Positions 25,889-35,008 of a stretch of DNA of 64,000 bases are shown here, piece after piece. The position numbers and the translations under genes were made by a program. Below the pieces are notes generated by a model. It was given only the letters and a program-made list of their open reading frames with translations. It made no database searches and was not told where the DNA came from. How positions within the stretch are numbered: the first letter of the stretch is position 1; the number at the start of each line of letters is the position of its first letter. Source of the stretch: Oleisolibacter albus (GTDB lineage: Bacteria > Pseudomonadota > Alphaproteobacteria > Azospirillales > Azospirillaceae); assembly GCF_003336875.1 (NCBI RefSeq), contig NZ_QGNJ01000004.1:186001-250000 (forward strand), in the 5' to 3' direction.

Positions 25889-27370
25889 ATGCGCATCCTG
25901 TTCGTGGCGTCCGAATGCTATCCCTATGTCAAGACCGGCGGTCTGGCCGATGTGGTGGCGGCCCTGCCGCCGGCGCTGAAGGCGCTGGGGCTGGAGGTGC
26001 GGCTGCTGCTGCCCGGCTATCCCGCCGTGCTGGAGCGGCTGGGGGTCATGCGCGCGCTGCGCGACCTGCGCGGCATGCCCGGCCTGCCGTCGGAAACGCC
26101 GGTGCAGCTGCTGTCCAGCCTGGGCGAGGACGACATCCCGGTCTATGTGCTGGATGCGCCGGCCCTCTATGCCCGGCCCGGCAACATCTATCTGGGACCG
26201 GACGGCAAGGACTGGCCCGACAACCATCTGCGCTTCGGCGCCCTGGGCCGCACCGCGGCCCTGCTGGGGCTGGACGGCGACGGGGCCGGCTGGCGGCCGC
26301 AGGTGCTGCACGCCCATGACTGGCAGGCCGGGCTGGCCGCGGCCCATCTGCGCCACCCGGTCTGGCCCTTTGTCGGCCGGCCGCGGCCGGCCACCGTCTT
26401 CACCATCCACAATCTGGCCTTCCAGGGCCTGTTTCCGCCGGCCACCGTGCCGCTGCTGGGCCTGCCCTGGACGGATTTCACGCCGGAGGGGCTGGAGTTC
26501 CACGGCAAGCTGGGCTTCCTCAAGGCGGGGCTGGTCTATTCCGACCGGCTGACCACGGTCAGTCCCACCTATGCCCGCGAGATCCAGGGACCGGAGATGG
26601 GGTTCGGTCTGGACGGGGTGCTGCGCGCCCGCGCCGGCGACCTGACCGGTATCCTCAACGGCGTCGATACCCGCTACTGGGACCCGGCCGCCGACCCGCA
26701 TCTGGCCGCCGCCTACGATGCAGCCCATCTGGACGGCAAGGCCGCCAACAAGCGCGCCCTGCAGCAGGCCTTCGGCCTGACTCCCGATCCGGCGGCGCCG
26801 CTGTTCGCCATCGTCAGCCGTCTGACCCATCAGAAGGGCATCGATCTGGTGATGCAGGCGCTGCCGCGCCTGCTGGCCCAGGGCGGGCAGCTGGCCGTGC
26901 TGGGCACCGGCAGCCGCGAGATGGAAACGGCCATCCTGGCCGCCGCCGCCGCCAGTCCCGGCCGGGTGGGTGTCAACCTGGCCTATGACGAGGGGCTGTC
27001 GCACCGGGTGCAGGCCGGGGCCGATGTGCTGATGGTGCCGTCGCGGTTCGAGCCCTGCGGCCTGACCCAGATGTACGCCCTGCGCTACGGCACGCTGCCC
27101 CTGGTCTCCCATGTGGGCGGGCTGGCCGACACCGTGACCGACGTGACCGAATCCAGCCTGGCCGATGGCAGCGCCACCGGCTTCGTCTTCGCGCCGGTGC
27201 AGGTGGGGGCGCTGGTCCAGGCCATCGACCGGGCGCTGGCGCTGTATCAGCGTCCGGCGCTGTGGCGGCAGGTGCAGGTGGCCGCCATGGGCCGCGATGT
27301 GGGCTGGGAGGCCTCGGCCCGGGCCTATGCCGACCTCTATGCCGGGCTGCCGCTGCCGGCGGCGGTCTGA
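25889..27370 (+). CDS. glgA: Glycogen synthase (ADP-glucose)
   Basis: GlgA elongates alpha-1,4-glucan from ADP-glucose. This 493-residue GT5 enzyme starts [23 protein letters not shown], which contains the KTGGL ADP-glucose-binding motif. It also shows [15 protein letters not shown], the domain joint [15 protein letters not shown] and the C-terminal retaining-site region [23 protein letters not shown]. An in-frame start 84 bases upstream exists but lacks conservation; the chosen ATG immediately precedes the conserved beta strand. It is the last gene of the glgC-map-glgA cluster. No glgB or glgP is in the window. Confidence 0.95.
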   Translation: MRILFVASECYPYVKTGGLADVVAALPPALKALGLEVRLLLPGYPAVLERLGVMRALRDLRGMPGLPSETPVQLLSSLGEDDIPVYVLDAPALYARPGNIYLGPDGKDWPDNHLRFGALGRTAALLGLDGDGAGWRPQVLHAHDWQAGLAAAHLRHPVWPFVGRPRPATVFTIHNLAFQGLFPPATVPLLGLPWTDFTPEGLEFHGKLGFLKAGLVYSDRLTTVSPTYAREIQGPEMGFGLDGVLRARAGDLTGILNGVDTRYWDPAADPHLAAAYDAAHLDGKAANKRALQQAFGLTPDPAAPLFAIVSRLTHQKGIDLVMQALPRLLAQGGQLAVLGTGSREMETAILAAAAASPGRVGVNLAYDEGLSHRVQAGADVLMVPSRFEPCGLTQMYALRYGTLPLVSHVGGLADTVTDVTESSLADGSATGFVFAPVQVGALVQAIDRALALYQRPALWRQVQVAAMGRDVGWEASARAYADLYAGLPLPAAV

Positions 27371-27402
27371 CCGTATCCGCCGCCGGGGCCGGAAACGAAA
27401 AC

Positions 27403-27437
27403 GCCCCGCCGGCCCGGTCTGAGCGGGCTGGCGGGGC
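27403..27437 (-). terminator. Terminator between glgA and the small acidic protein gene
   Basis: GCCCCGCCGGCCCG-GTCTGA-GCGGGCTGGCGGGGC forms a long stem with one mismatch. Read on the minus strand it is followed by GTTTTCGTTT, so it should end the transcript of the acidic-protein gene. It may also slow glgA transcription from the other side. Confidence 0.75.
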
Positions 27438-27467
27438 GCTGTCTGTCCGCGGCGGGCGGGAAAGGGC

Positions 27468-27710
27468 TTACTCGTCGCCCTCGTCCTCGTCGGCGTCGGC
27501 TTCGATCTGGTCGGCCAGATCGCGCAGCATCTCGGCGATCTCCTGATGGCCGGCCTCCTCGACGGACTGGTTGACCGCCGCCTCGATCATGGCGATGGCC
27601 ACATAGCCGGAGAGCGCGCCACCTTCCTTCATGGCCGCTTCCAGGTGCTTCTCGGCGAGGTCGAGCGCCTTTTCGAACAGCTGCTCGGCGGTGGAGTTGG
27701 TGTCGGACAT
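27468..27710 (-). CDS. Small acidic helical protein of unknown function
   Basis: This 80-residue, strongly acidic protein ends in ADADEDEGDE. The sequence from residue 8 to about 70 is predicted helical (TAEQLFEKALDLAEKHLEA, then AIAMIEAAVNQSVEEAGHQEIAEMLRDLADQIEA). It has no Cys, no signal peptide and no known motif. It has its own terminator. It could be an adaptor or anti-sigma-like partner, but nothing in the sequence proves a role. The coding assignment rests on the clean start (MSDTNSTAEQ), a purine-rich AAGGGA upstream and the terminator. Confidence 0.65.
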   Translation of the reverse strand: MSDTNSTAEQLFEKALDLAEKHLEAAMKEGGALSGYVAIAMIEAAVNQSVEEAGHQEIAEMLRDLADQIEADADEDEGDE

Positions 27711-28036
27711 GAACGGTCCCTTCCCGGGTTGGACGTGAGCGGTGCGCCCCTTCTAGCACCGTTTCCGGCGGTCGGCTTGCCAAATCCGCACGCATCGCCG
27801 CCCCGCCGCACGGCCGCCGTCCGGCCCGCCTGCGATGAAACCGGATGGCAGAGGCGGAGGTTCCGTCCATGGTCTTCGCGGACGCACAGCGGCCGTGTTC
27901 GCGCTGCCGCCATCGCTGCCTTGACCGCAACGGCCGAGGCCGTAGGGTGTCGCCGACGATCCGCGCAGGCCGGGCACGGCAATCCGCCGCTGCCCGGCGG
28001 TGATGTGCCTGCCGATGATGTGAAAGACCCGTAAGC
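27711..28036. other. 326-bp intergenic region with no recognised element
   Basis: This lies between divergent genes (the acidic protein, -, and rlmD, +) and so must hold both promoters. No clear promoter, repeat or RNA structure could be picked out by eye. Confidence 0.5.
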
Positions 28037-29374
28037 GTGTCCCAGCGAAAGTCCCAGGGCTCCAAGCCCCGTTCCCCCGCCCGCCGCAGCGAGGAGCCGC
28101 CCGTGCGCGGCCCGGTGGAGGTGACCGTGGAGCGCGTCGGCGCCCGTGGCGACGGGCTGGCGCGCTGGCAGGGCCAGGCCCTGTTCGTGCCGCAGAGCCT
28201 GCCGGGCGACCGGCTGATGGTGGAGTTCGCGGCCCGGCGCGGCGACGGCTGGGAGGCGCGGCCGGTGACGCTGCTGCAGGAAGGTCCGGGCCGGGCCGAG
28301 CCGGGCTGCCGCCATTACGGCCTGTGCGGCGGCTGCGCCCTGCAGCATATGGACGATGCCACCTACGCCGCCTGGAAATGGGATCTGGCCCGCACCACGC
28401 TGGACCGCGCCGGCCTGCTGGCGGGGGTGGAGATCCGGCCCCTGGTCCGCACCCCGCCCGCCGCCCGCCGCCGGGCCGTGCTCACGGCCTCCAGGCGGGG
28501 GCGGCGCCTGTGGCTGGGCTTCAACGAGCGCGCGTCCCACCGGCTGATCGATCTGGAGCAATGCCCGGTGCTGGCGCCGCCGCTGCAGGCGCTGGTGGCC
28601 CCGCTGCGGCCCCTGCTGGCCGGGCTGCTGGCCGACGGGCAGCAGATCGATGTGGCCCTGACCCTGCTGGCCGACGGGGTGGATCTGGTGCTGGAGGGGC
28701 TGGCGGAACCGGCGCTGCCGCAGCTGGAAACCCTGGCCGCCTTCGCCGAGGCCCACGATCTGGCCCGGCTGACCTGGCGGCGCAAGCCCGGCGTCCCGGC
28801 CGAACCCGTTGCCCTGCGCCGCACCGGCCTGGTGCGCTTCGGCGGTGTCGCCGTCTGCCCGGCGCCCGGTGCCTTCCTCCAGGCCAGCGCCGAGGGGGAG
28901 GCGGCGCTGGTGCAGGCCGCCTGCCAGGGCACGGCCGGGGCCGCGCAGGTCGCGGACCTGTTCGCCGGCAGCGGCACGCTGACCTTCCCGCTGGCGGGGC
29001 AGGCCGAGCAGGTGCATGCGGTGGAGGGCGAGCCCGAGGGGCTGCGCGCGCTGACGGCGGGGGCGCGGCAGCTGCCGCCCGGCCGGGTCACGGTGGAACG
29101 GCGCGACCTGTTCAAGGACCCGCTGTCCCCGCCCGAGCTGGCGCGCTTCCAGGCCGTGGTCTTCGACCCGCCGCGGGCCGGGGCGGCGGCGCAGGCGGCG
29201 GCCCTGGCCGCCTCGTCCGTGCCGGCCGTGGTGGCGGTGTCGTGCAATCCCGCCAGCTTCGCCCGCGACGCCCGCACCCTGGTCGATGGCGGCTACCGGC
29301 TGCTGGAGCTGACCCCCGTGGACCAGTTCCTCTGGTCCCCGCATCTGGAACTTGCGGCCCTGTTCCGCCGCTGA
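28037..29374 (+). CDS. rlmD: 23S rRNA (uracil-C5)-methyltransferase, RlmD/RumA family
   Basis: This is a 445-residue SAM-dependent methyltransferase. An N-terminal TRAM-like domain (VTVERVGARGDGLARWQG) is followed by the iron-sulfur motif CRHYGLCGGCALQH, with a further Cys at EQCPV. The methyltransferase core shows VADLFAGSGTLTFPLA (SAM binding), VVFDPPRAGA and the catalytic VSCNPASFARD, all typical of RlmD/TrmA. It lacks some of the usual middle length but has all key motifs. The start is a GTG with a weak ribosome site (GAAAG). The 88-bp structured repeat follows directly. Confidence 0.88.
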   Translation: MSQRKSQGSKPRSPARRSEEPPVRGPVEVTVERVGARGDGLARWQGQALFVPQSLPGDRLMVEFAARRGDGWEARPVTLLQEGPGRAEPGCRHYGLCGGCALQHMDDATYAAWKWDLARTTLDRAGLLAGVEIRPLVRTPPAARRRAVLTASRRGRRLWLGFNERASHRLIDLEQCPVLAPPLQALVAPLRPLLAGLLADGQQIDVALTLLADGVDLVLEGLAEPALPQLETLAAFAEAHDLARLTWRRKPGVPAEPVALRRTGLVRFGGVAVCPAPGAFLQASAEGEAALVQAACQGTAGAAQVADLFAGSGTLTFPLAGQAEQVHAVEGEPEGLRALTAGARQLPPGRVTVERRDLFKDPLSPPELARFQAVVFDPPRAGAAAQAAALAASSVPAVVAVSCNPASFARDARTLVDGGYRLLELTPVDQFLWSPHLELAALFRR

Positions 29375-29387
29375 GCGTCGGTGCGCC

Positions 29388-29493
29388 GGCGCCTGAGGGA
29401 ACCCGGACCAAGGCCGGCGACCGCCGGCCCGCGCCCCCATGGGCGCGCAAGCCAAGCCGCCGGATGGCGGCGCCCGGCGCCTGAGGGAACCCG
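29388..29493. repeat. 88-bp structured repeat, copy A (three hairpins)
   Basis: A direct repeat GGCGCCTGAGGGAACCCG at 29388 and 29476 (88 bp apart) brackets three successive 6-bp stems with 4-nt loops: GCCGGC-GACC-GCCGGC (29413), GCGCCC-CCAT-GGGCGC (29431) and GCCGCC-GGAT-GGCGGC (29456). It fills the gap between rlmD and the lysR stop. The third stem carries swapped arm sequences relative to copies B and C, yet still pairs. Confidence 0.85.
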
Positions 29494-29494
29494 A

Positions 29495-30379
29495 TCACGC
29501 CGCCAGCGTCACCGGGTTGACCAGCGATTGCAGGGCGTCGACCAGGAACTCCACCAGCGGCCGGGCCACGGCCCGGCTGGCCTTGTCTTCGCCGAAGACG
29601 GCGATGTCCACCGGCTCCAGGGCGGGGAAACCCTCCTCCTCGCCCAGTACGCGCAGGCCCGGCAGCAGCGAGGCCACGCCCAGGGTGGTGACGCCCAGCC
29701 CGGCCTGGGCCGCGGCGCGCACGCTGGCGATCGAGGCGCTGGCATAGGCCGTGCGCCAGGGCCGCGCCCTGCGGTCCAGCGCCTCCACGGCGCGGGCGCG
29801 GTAGATGCAGGGGCTGGGCATCAGGCACAGCGGCACCGGCGCGCCCGGCTCCGCCCGCCAGTCGCCGGCGGCGACCCAGACCGCCGGCTCGCGCCACAGC
29901 AGCCGCCCGGCGCTGGAACCGGCATCGCGCTTGGCGATGACCAGATCCAGCTGCTCCGCCTCCAGCCCGCGGATCAGCTCCAGGCTGGAGCCGACGCGGA
30001 CATCCAGCCGCACCCGCGGATAGGCCTTGGCGAAGCGGGCCAGGATGGTGGGCAGATGCTCCGGCGCGAAATAGTCGGCCACGCCGAAGCGCAGCAGCCC
30101 CTCCGCCTCGGGCGCCAGCACATGGGCCACGGCCTCGTCGTTCAGGGCCAGGATGCGCCGCGCATGGCCCAGCAGCCGTTCCCCCGCCGGGGTCGGGGCC
30201 AGCGACCGGCTGGTGCGGTCCAGCAGCCGCCGGTCCAGCAGTTCCTCCAGCCGCTTGATCTTCATGCTGATGGCGGATTGCGTGCGGCCCAGCCGTTCCG
30301 CCGCGGCGGTGAAGCCGCCGGCCTCCATCACCGTGACGAAGGTCCGCACCGCATCGATGTCCAGGTCCGGCAGGCGCAT
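29495..30379 (-). CDS. LysR-family transcriptional regulator
   Basis: This is a 294-residue LTTR. The N-terminal winged HTH reads FVTVMEAGGFTAAAERLGRTQSAISMKIKRLEELL (about residues 14-48). It is followed by RLLDRTSRSLAPTPAGERLL and an effector domain beginning LLRFGVADYFAPEHLPTILARF. The effector cannot be named. It diverges from a zeta-crystallin-like oxidoreductase with a perfect T-N11-A palindrome in the 137-bp gap, so it most likely regulates that gene and itself. Its stop codon lies 2 bp from the end of repeat copy A. Confidence 0.92.
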   Translation of the reverse strand: MRLPDLDIDAVRTFVTVMEAGGFTAAAERLGRTQSAISMKIKRLEELLDRRLLDRTSRSLAPTPAGERLLGHARRILALNDEAVAHVLAPEAEGLLRFGVADYFAPEHLPTILARFAKAYPRVRLDVRVGSSLELIRGLEAEQLDLVIAKRDAGSSAGRLLWREPAVWVAAGDWRAEPGAPVPLCLMPSPCIYRARAVEALDRRARPWRTAYASASIASVRAAAQAGLGVTTLGVASLLPGLRVLGEEEGFPALEPVDIAVFGEDKASRAVARPLVEFLVDALQSLVNPVTLAA

Positions 30380-30402
30380 GGTTCATTCATCACGATTGGG
30401 CA

Positions 30403-30415
30403 TTGATCGGATCAA
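30403..30415. promoter_or_regulatory. LysR-type operator TTGATCGGATCAA
   Basis: This is a perfect 13-bp palindrome with the T-N11-A form of LysR boxes. It is placed 24 bp from the lysR start and about 100 bp upstream of the divergent oxidoreductase. Confidence 0.65.
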
Positions 30416-30516
30416 AACAATTCATTTCCCTGATGCGTCCGTCAAGGGCATTCCTGATGCACGCTTCATCCGTTGCCAGGACCAGGGCACGGCCATCCCC
30501 TTCAGGAGACGCGATC

Positions 30517-31524
30517 ATGAAAGCCAGCCTGCTGCACGCCTTCGGCGGCCCCGAACAGTTCCGCACCGGCGAGATCCCGACGCCGGTGGCCGGCCCCGGC
30601 CAAGTGCTGGTCCGCATCGCCGCGGCCAGTGTCAATCCGGTGGATACGAAGATCCGGGCCAGCGGGGCCATGGCGCCGGCTCTGCCGGCGCCGCTGGGCT
30701 GCGACATGGCCGGCATCGTCGCGGCGGTGGGGCCGGGCGTGGCCGGGTTCGCGCCCGGCGACCGGGTCTATGGCTGCGTCGGCGGTGTCACCACGCTCCA
30801 GGGCACCTATGCCGACTATGTGGCCGCCGATGCCCGCCTGCTGGCCCCGGCCCCGGCGACGCTGGACCTGCGTCAGGCCGCGGCCCTGCCGCTGGTCTTC
30901 ATCACCGCCTGGGAAGGGCTGGTGGACCGGGCGGCGGTCCAGCCGGGCGACACGGTGCTGATCCATGGCGGCGCCGGCGGTGTCGGCCATGTGGCCATCC
31001 AGATCGCCAAGTCCCGCGGCGCCCGCGTCGTCGCCACCGTCTCCTCGCCGGAGAAGGCGGAGATCGCCCGCAGCCTCGGCGCCGACGAGACGGTGAACTA
31101 CCGGGACGAGACGGTGGAGACCTATGTGCAGCGCCTGACCGGCGGCACCGGCTTCGACGTGGTGTTCGACGCCACCGGCGGCAGCGACATCGCCACCAGC
31201 TTCGCCGCGGCCAAGCTCAACGGTCAGGTGGTCACCATCGTCTCCCGCTACAGCGCCGACCTGTCGCCGATGCACCAGAAGGGCCTGTCGCTGCATGTGG
31301 TGTTCATGCTGCTGCCCATGCTGCACGATGCCGCCGGCCGGCTCGACCGCACCCATCAGGGGCAGGTCATGCGCCAGGCCACGGCGCTGGCCGAGGCCGG
31401 CCGGCTGACGCCGCTGCTCGACCCTGCCCGCTTCACCCTGGACCAGGTGGCCGACGCCCACCGGCACCATGCCGGCGGCAAGGCTGTGGGCAAGATCGTC
31501 ATCGACGTGGCGGCGCTGGACTGA
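30517..31524 (+). CDS. Zinc-independent alcohol dehydrogenase-like quinone/enone oxidoreductase
   Basis: This is a 335-residue MDR-superfamily enzyme. The N-terminal segment AAASVNPVDTKIRASG, the stretch LGCDMAGIVAAVGPGVAGFAPGDRVYG, the nucleotide motif LIHGGAGGVGHVAIQIAKSRGA and FDVVFDATGGSDIATSF place it with zeta-crystallin-like reductases. It does not belong with catalytic-zinc alcohol dehydrogenases. AGGAG lies 8 bases before the ATG. It is regulated in all likelihood by the divergent LysR protein. The substrate is unknown; electrophilic carbonyls or quinones are typical. Repeat copies B and C follow. Confidence 0.88.
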   Translation: MKASLLHAFGGPEQFRTGEIPTPVAGPGQVLVRIAAASVNPVDTKIRASGAMAPALPAPLGCDMAGIVAAVGPGVAGFAPGDRVYGCVGGVTTLQGTYADYVAADARLLAPAPATLDLRQAAALPLVFITAWEGLVDRAAVQPGDTVLIHGGAGGVGHVAIQIAKSRGARVVATVSSPEKAEIARSLGADETVNYRDETVETYVQRLTGGTGFDVVFDATGGSDIATSFAAAKLNGQVVTIVSRYSADLSPMHQKGLSLHVVFMLLPMLHDAAGRLDRTHQGQVMRQATALAEAGRLTPLLDPARFTLDQVADAHRHHAGGKAVGKIVIDVAALD

Positions 31525-31567
31525 CCGGCGGCCTGGGGCGCCAGTCCCGCCTGTGGGCACAGGGCAA

Positions 31568-31716
31568 AGGCCGGCGACCGCCGGCCCGCGCCCGCATGGG
31601 CGCGTAAGCCAAGGCGGCGGATGCCGCCGCCCGGCGTCTGAGGGAACCTGAACCAGATCCGGCGACCGCCGGCCCGCGCCCGCATGGGCGCGTAAGCCAA
31701 GGCGGCGGATGCCGCC
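31568..31716. repeat. 88-bp structured repeat, copies B and C in tandem
   Basis: Copies lie at 31568-31645 and 31656-31716, in register at 88 bp. Each carries the stems GCCGGC-GACC-GCCGGC (the first arm begins T in copy C), GCGCCC-GCAT-GGGCGC and GGCGGC-GGAT-GCCGCC. They are joined by a linker GGCGTCTGAGGGAACC. Copy C ends 9 bp before the stop of the S10 peptidase gene. Confidence 0.85.
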
Positions 31717-31725
31717 GCCCCCGCC

Positions 31726-33291
31726 TCACGGCTTGGCCAGAAAGGCCCGGATGTCCGACAGCAGCCGGTCGCGGTCGGCGTCGCGCAGATACATCATGTG
31801 GCCGGCCTCGTAATAGGACATGCCCACCCGCTCCGCCGGGATGTCATGGGCGGCGAAGGTGCGCTCGGCATCGAAGAAGGGCGTGATCAGGTCGTAATAG
31901 CCGTTGGCGACCATGAGCCGCATGCCGGTGTTGCGGCGCATGGCGTGGGCCAGCCGGCGGGCGGTGTTGACATAGGACGGCTCCCAGCCTTCCCCGGCCG
32001 GGACCGGGCGCCAGTCCCAGCTCTTGCCGACGGCGCCGCCGGTCAGATAGGGCCGGTCCATCTCCACCCTCAGCGGCCCGCCGAACAGGCTGTTCAGGGC
32101 GGCGGTATAGGCGCTGTCGATGGCCTCGCCCGCGGCATCGTCCAGCACCGGGCTGTCGGCCACCCGGTCCAGATCGTCGATGGCATAGCGCCCGTCCAGC
32201 TGGCCGATGGCCAGCCCGCGGTCGCGCAGCAGCTCCTTGCGGAAGCGGGCCACCGTCACCCGCAGGTCGGACCGCAGCACATAGCCCTTGTCCAGGCCCA
32301 GCAGCGCCGCCAGCCGTGCGGCCACGGCCTCGCGCTCGGCCGCGGGCAGACGTCCGCCCTTGAACAGGGCCGGCAGGTAGGTGTCGGTGGCGAAGGCGCG
32401 GGCCTCCTCCGCCACCTGCTCCAGGCTCTTGTCCCGGTTGGCCCGGCCGTGATAGCGCGCCGTCAGCGCCATGGCCGGCAGATAGGTGGCGAAGCTGATG
32501 AGATTGTCGGGGGTCGAGGTCGATCCCTCGTAATCCAGGGCCTGGCTGATCAGCACCAGCCCGTTCAGCGCCAGCCCCTGGCCATCGTCCAGCAGCGCGT
32601 CGGACAGCGCCGCGGCGCGGGTGGTGCCATAGCTCTCGCCGATGATGAATTTCGGCGCGTTCCAGCGCTTGTTGGCCGTGACCCAGCGGCGGATGAAATC
32701 GGCCATGCTGGCGATGTCGCCGGTCAGGCTCAGATAATCCTCCGGCTTGCCGGCCCCGACGGTGCGGCTGTAGCCGGTGCCGACCGGGTCGATGAAGACA
32801 AGGTCGGTCAGGTCCAGCGGGCTGGCCCCGTTGTCCAGCAGACGGTAGGGGGCAGCCCCGTCATCGGCGTCGGCCTCGCTGGCCACCTGCACCCGCGTCG
32901 GTCCCAGCAACCCCAGATGCAGCCAGACCGAGGCCGATCCCGGCCCGCCATTGAAGACGAAGGTCACGGGCCGCTTGCCGGCCTCCACCCCGTCGCGGGT
33001 ATAGGCCACCGACCAGATGGCGGCCACCGGCTCGCCCTTGTCGTCGGTCAGATAGGTTTCCTCGGCCGTGGCGGTGTAGCGCAGGCTCTGCCCGCCGAAC
33101 TTGCCCTCATGCTGGCTGACGAAGCGCCGGGCCGGCGGCACGGCGGGTCTGGCCGCCTCCCGCTCACTGGAGCCCGGGTCGGCCGCGGCCCGGTCCGCTG
33201 CTGTAACCGTGGGCTTCGGGGTGTCGGCGGCCTCCGCCAGGGGGGATATCAGCACCGCCGCTGTCGCCAGCAGCACCCGGACCAGACGCAT
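31726..33291 (-). CDS. Exported S10-family serine carboxypeptidase-like peptidase
   Basis: This is a 521-residue secreted alpha/beta-hydrolase peptidase. A signal peptide (MRLVRVLLATAAVLISPLAEA) is followed by the S10 hallmarks. These are FVFNGGPGSASVWLHLG (oxyanion region), FIDPVGTGYSRTV, the nucleophile GESYGTTRAA, Asp in GYYDLITPFF and His in EAGHMMYLR near the C-terminus. The three catalytic residues are therefore all present. S10 enzymes remove C-terminal residues at acidic pH; the role in this bacterium is probably nutritional. It follows repeats B and C and precedes leuC in opposite transcriptional order. Confidence 0.9.
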   Translation of the reverse strand: MRLVRVLLATAAVLISPLAEAADTPKPTVTAADRAAADPGSSEREAARPAVPPARRFVSQHEGKFGGQSLRYTATAEETYLTDDKGEPVAAIWSVAYTRDGVEAGKRPVTFVFNGGPGSASVWLHLGLLGPTRVQVASEADADDGAAPYRLLDNGASPLDLTDLVFIDPVGTGYSRTVGAGKPEDYLSLTGDIASMADFIRRWVTANKRWNAPKFIIGESYGTTRAAALSDALLDDGQGLALNGLVLISQALDYEGSTSTPDNLISFATYLPAMALTARYHGRANRDKSLEQVAEEARAFATDTYLPALFKGGRLPAAEREAVAARLAALLGLDKGYVLRSDLRVTVARFRKELLRDRGLAIGQLDGRYAIDDLDRVADSPVLDDAAGEAIDSAYTAALNSLFGGPLRVEMDRPYLTGGAVGKSWDWRPVPAGEGWEPSYVNTARRLAHAMRRNTGMRLMVANGYYDLITPFFDAERTFAAHDIPAERVGMSYYEAGHMMYLRDADRDRLLSDIRAFLAKP

Positions 33292-33411
33292 CGATCACCG
33301 CTCCCATCCGAAAGAGCGGAGAGGGTAGCGCCGCGGCGGCGGCTTGTCTTCCCCATTGCCACGCGGCCGCATCGGGGCCGGCCGCGGGCGGCAGCCCCGA
33401 TGCCGGCCACC

Positions 33412-34836
33412 TCACCCCAGATCGCGCACGTCGGTCAGCCGGCCGGTCAGGGCGGCGGCGGCGGCCATGGCCGGGCTCATCAGATGGGTGCGGCCGCCGG
33501 GACCCTGGCGCCCCTCGAAATTGCGGTTCGAGGTGGAGGCGCAGCGCTCGCCGGGCTTCAGCTTGTCGTCGTTCATGGCCAGGCACATGGAGCAGCCGGG
33601 TTCGCGCCAGTCGAAGCCGGCCTGCTTGAACACCCGGTCCAGCCCCTCCTGTTCCGCCTGCTGCTTCACCAGGCCGGAGCCGGGCACCACCATGGCATAG
33701 ACGCCATCGGCCACCCGGCGCCCGCGGGCCAGGGCGGCCTCGGCGATGGCGGCGGCGGCGCGCAGATCCTCGATGCGGCTGTTGGTGCAGGAGCCGATGA
33801 ACACCTTCTGCACCGGCACCTCGGTCAGCGGCGTGCCGGGGGTCAGGCCCATATAGGCCAGAGAGCGCGCCGCTGCCTGCTGCTTGTTCGGGTCCTTGAA
33901 GTCGGCCGGGTCGGGCACGGCGGCGGTGATGGGGGCCACATCCTCGGGGCTGGTGCCCCAGGTCACCACCGGCGCGATGTCGGCGGCGTTCAGCACCACC
34001 TCCTTGTCGTACACGGCCCCCTCGTCGCTGACCAGGGTGCGCCAATGGGCGACGGCGCGGTCGAAATCGGCGCCCTGCGGTGCGCGCGGCCGGCCGCGCA
34101 GATAGGCGAAGGTGGTGTCGTCCGCGGCGATCAGGCCGGCGCGGGCGCCGCCCTCGATGGCCATGTTGCAGACGGTCATGCGGCCTTCCATGGACAGGCT
34201 GCGGAAGGCCTTGCCGCAATATTCGATGACATGGCCGGTGCCGCCGGCGGTGCCGGTGGCGCCGATCACGGCCAGGGTCAGGTCCTTGGCGGTGACGCCG
34301 GGGCCCAGATCGCCATCGACCAGCACCCGCATGTTCTTCGACTTCTTCATCAGCAGCGTCTGCGTGGCCAGCACATGCTCCACGTCCGAGGTGCCGATGC
34401 CGAAGGCCAGGGCGCCGAACGCCCCGTGGGTGGCGGTATGGCTGTCGCCGCAGACGATGGTCATGCCCGGCTGGGTCACGCCCTGTTCCGGCCCGACCAC
34501 ATGCACGATGCCCTGGCGGATGTCGGCCATGTCGAAATACTCGACGCCGAACTCCCGGGCGTTGATGCCCAGCTGCTCCAGCTGGATGCGGCTTTCCTCG
34601 TTGCGCACGCCCTGCAGCCGGTCGGCGCTGGTGGGCACATTGTGGTCGGCCACGGCCAGGGTCTTGTGCGGCTGGCGCACGCGGCGGCCGGCCAGACGCA
34701 GCCCCTCGAATGCCTGCGGGCTTGTCACCTCATGCACCAGATGCAGATCGACATAGAGGACGCAGGTCCCATCCTCCTGCCGGTGGACCACATGGGCGTC
34801 CCAGATCTTGTCATAGAGGGTACGGGGCTTGGACAT
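33412..34836 (-). CDS. leuC: 3-isopropylmalate dehydratase large subunit
   Basis: This is a 474-residue aconitase-family [4Fe-4S] enzyme isomerising 2- to 3-isopropylmalate in leucine biosynthesis. It begins [14 protein letters not shown] and carries [20 protein letters not shown]. The cluster cysteines lie in [17 protein letters not shown] and [42 protein letters not shown] completes the signature. It needs the small subunit LeuD, which is not in the window, so the leucine genes are split in this genome. Confidence 0.96.
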   Translation of the reverse strand: MSKPRTLYDKIWDAHVVHRQEDGTCVLYVDLHLVHEVTSPQAFEGLRLAGRRVRQPHKTLAVADHNVPTSADRLQGVRNEESRIQLEQLGINAREFGVEYFDMADIRQGIVHVVGPEQGVTQPGMTIVCGDSHTATHGAFGALAFGIGTSDVEHVLATQTLLMKKSKNMRVLVDGDLGPGVTAKDLTLAVIGATGTAGGTGHVIEYCGKAFRSLSMEGRMTVCNMAIEGGARAGLIAADDTTFAYLRGRPRAPQGADFDRAVAHWRTLVSDEGAVYDKEVVLNAADIAPVVTWGTSPEDVAPITAAVPDPADFKDPNKQQAAARSLAYMGLTPGTPLTEVPVQKVFIGSCTNSRIEDLRAAAAIAEAALARGRRVADGVYAMVVPGSGLVKQQAEQEGLDRVFKQAGFDWREPGCSMCLAMNDDKLKPGERCASTSNRNFEGRQGPGGRTHLMSPAMAAAAALTGRLTDVRDLG

Positions 34837-35008
34837 GATCGCTCGATATCGCTGCGGGGCCTTCGGTGCGTTTTATCCGGAAAGGTGCGGCGCATGATCG
34901 CGCCATTTTCTTTCGCGGACAGCCGACAATAGCCCGTGCCGCCGGGATGAACAAGGCTGGGAGCCGGCGCCTGCCGCATGGTGGCCGTGCGCAAAGCAGG
35001 GGGCGGGA

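Noticed and set aside
34840-34920. Short frame upstream of leuC that could be a leader peptide
   Set aside because: It contains no leucine run and reads into leuC out of frame, so attenuation by leucine is not supported.
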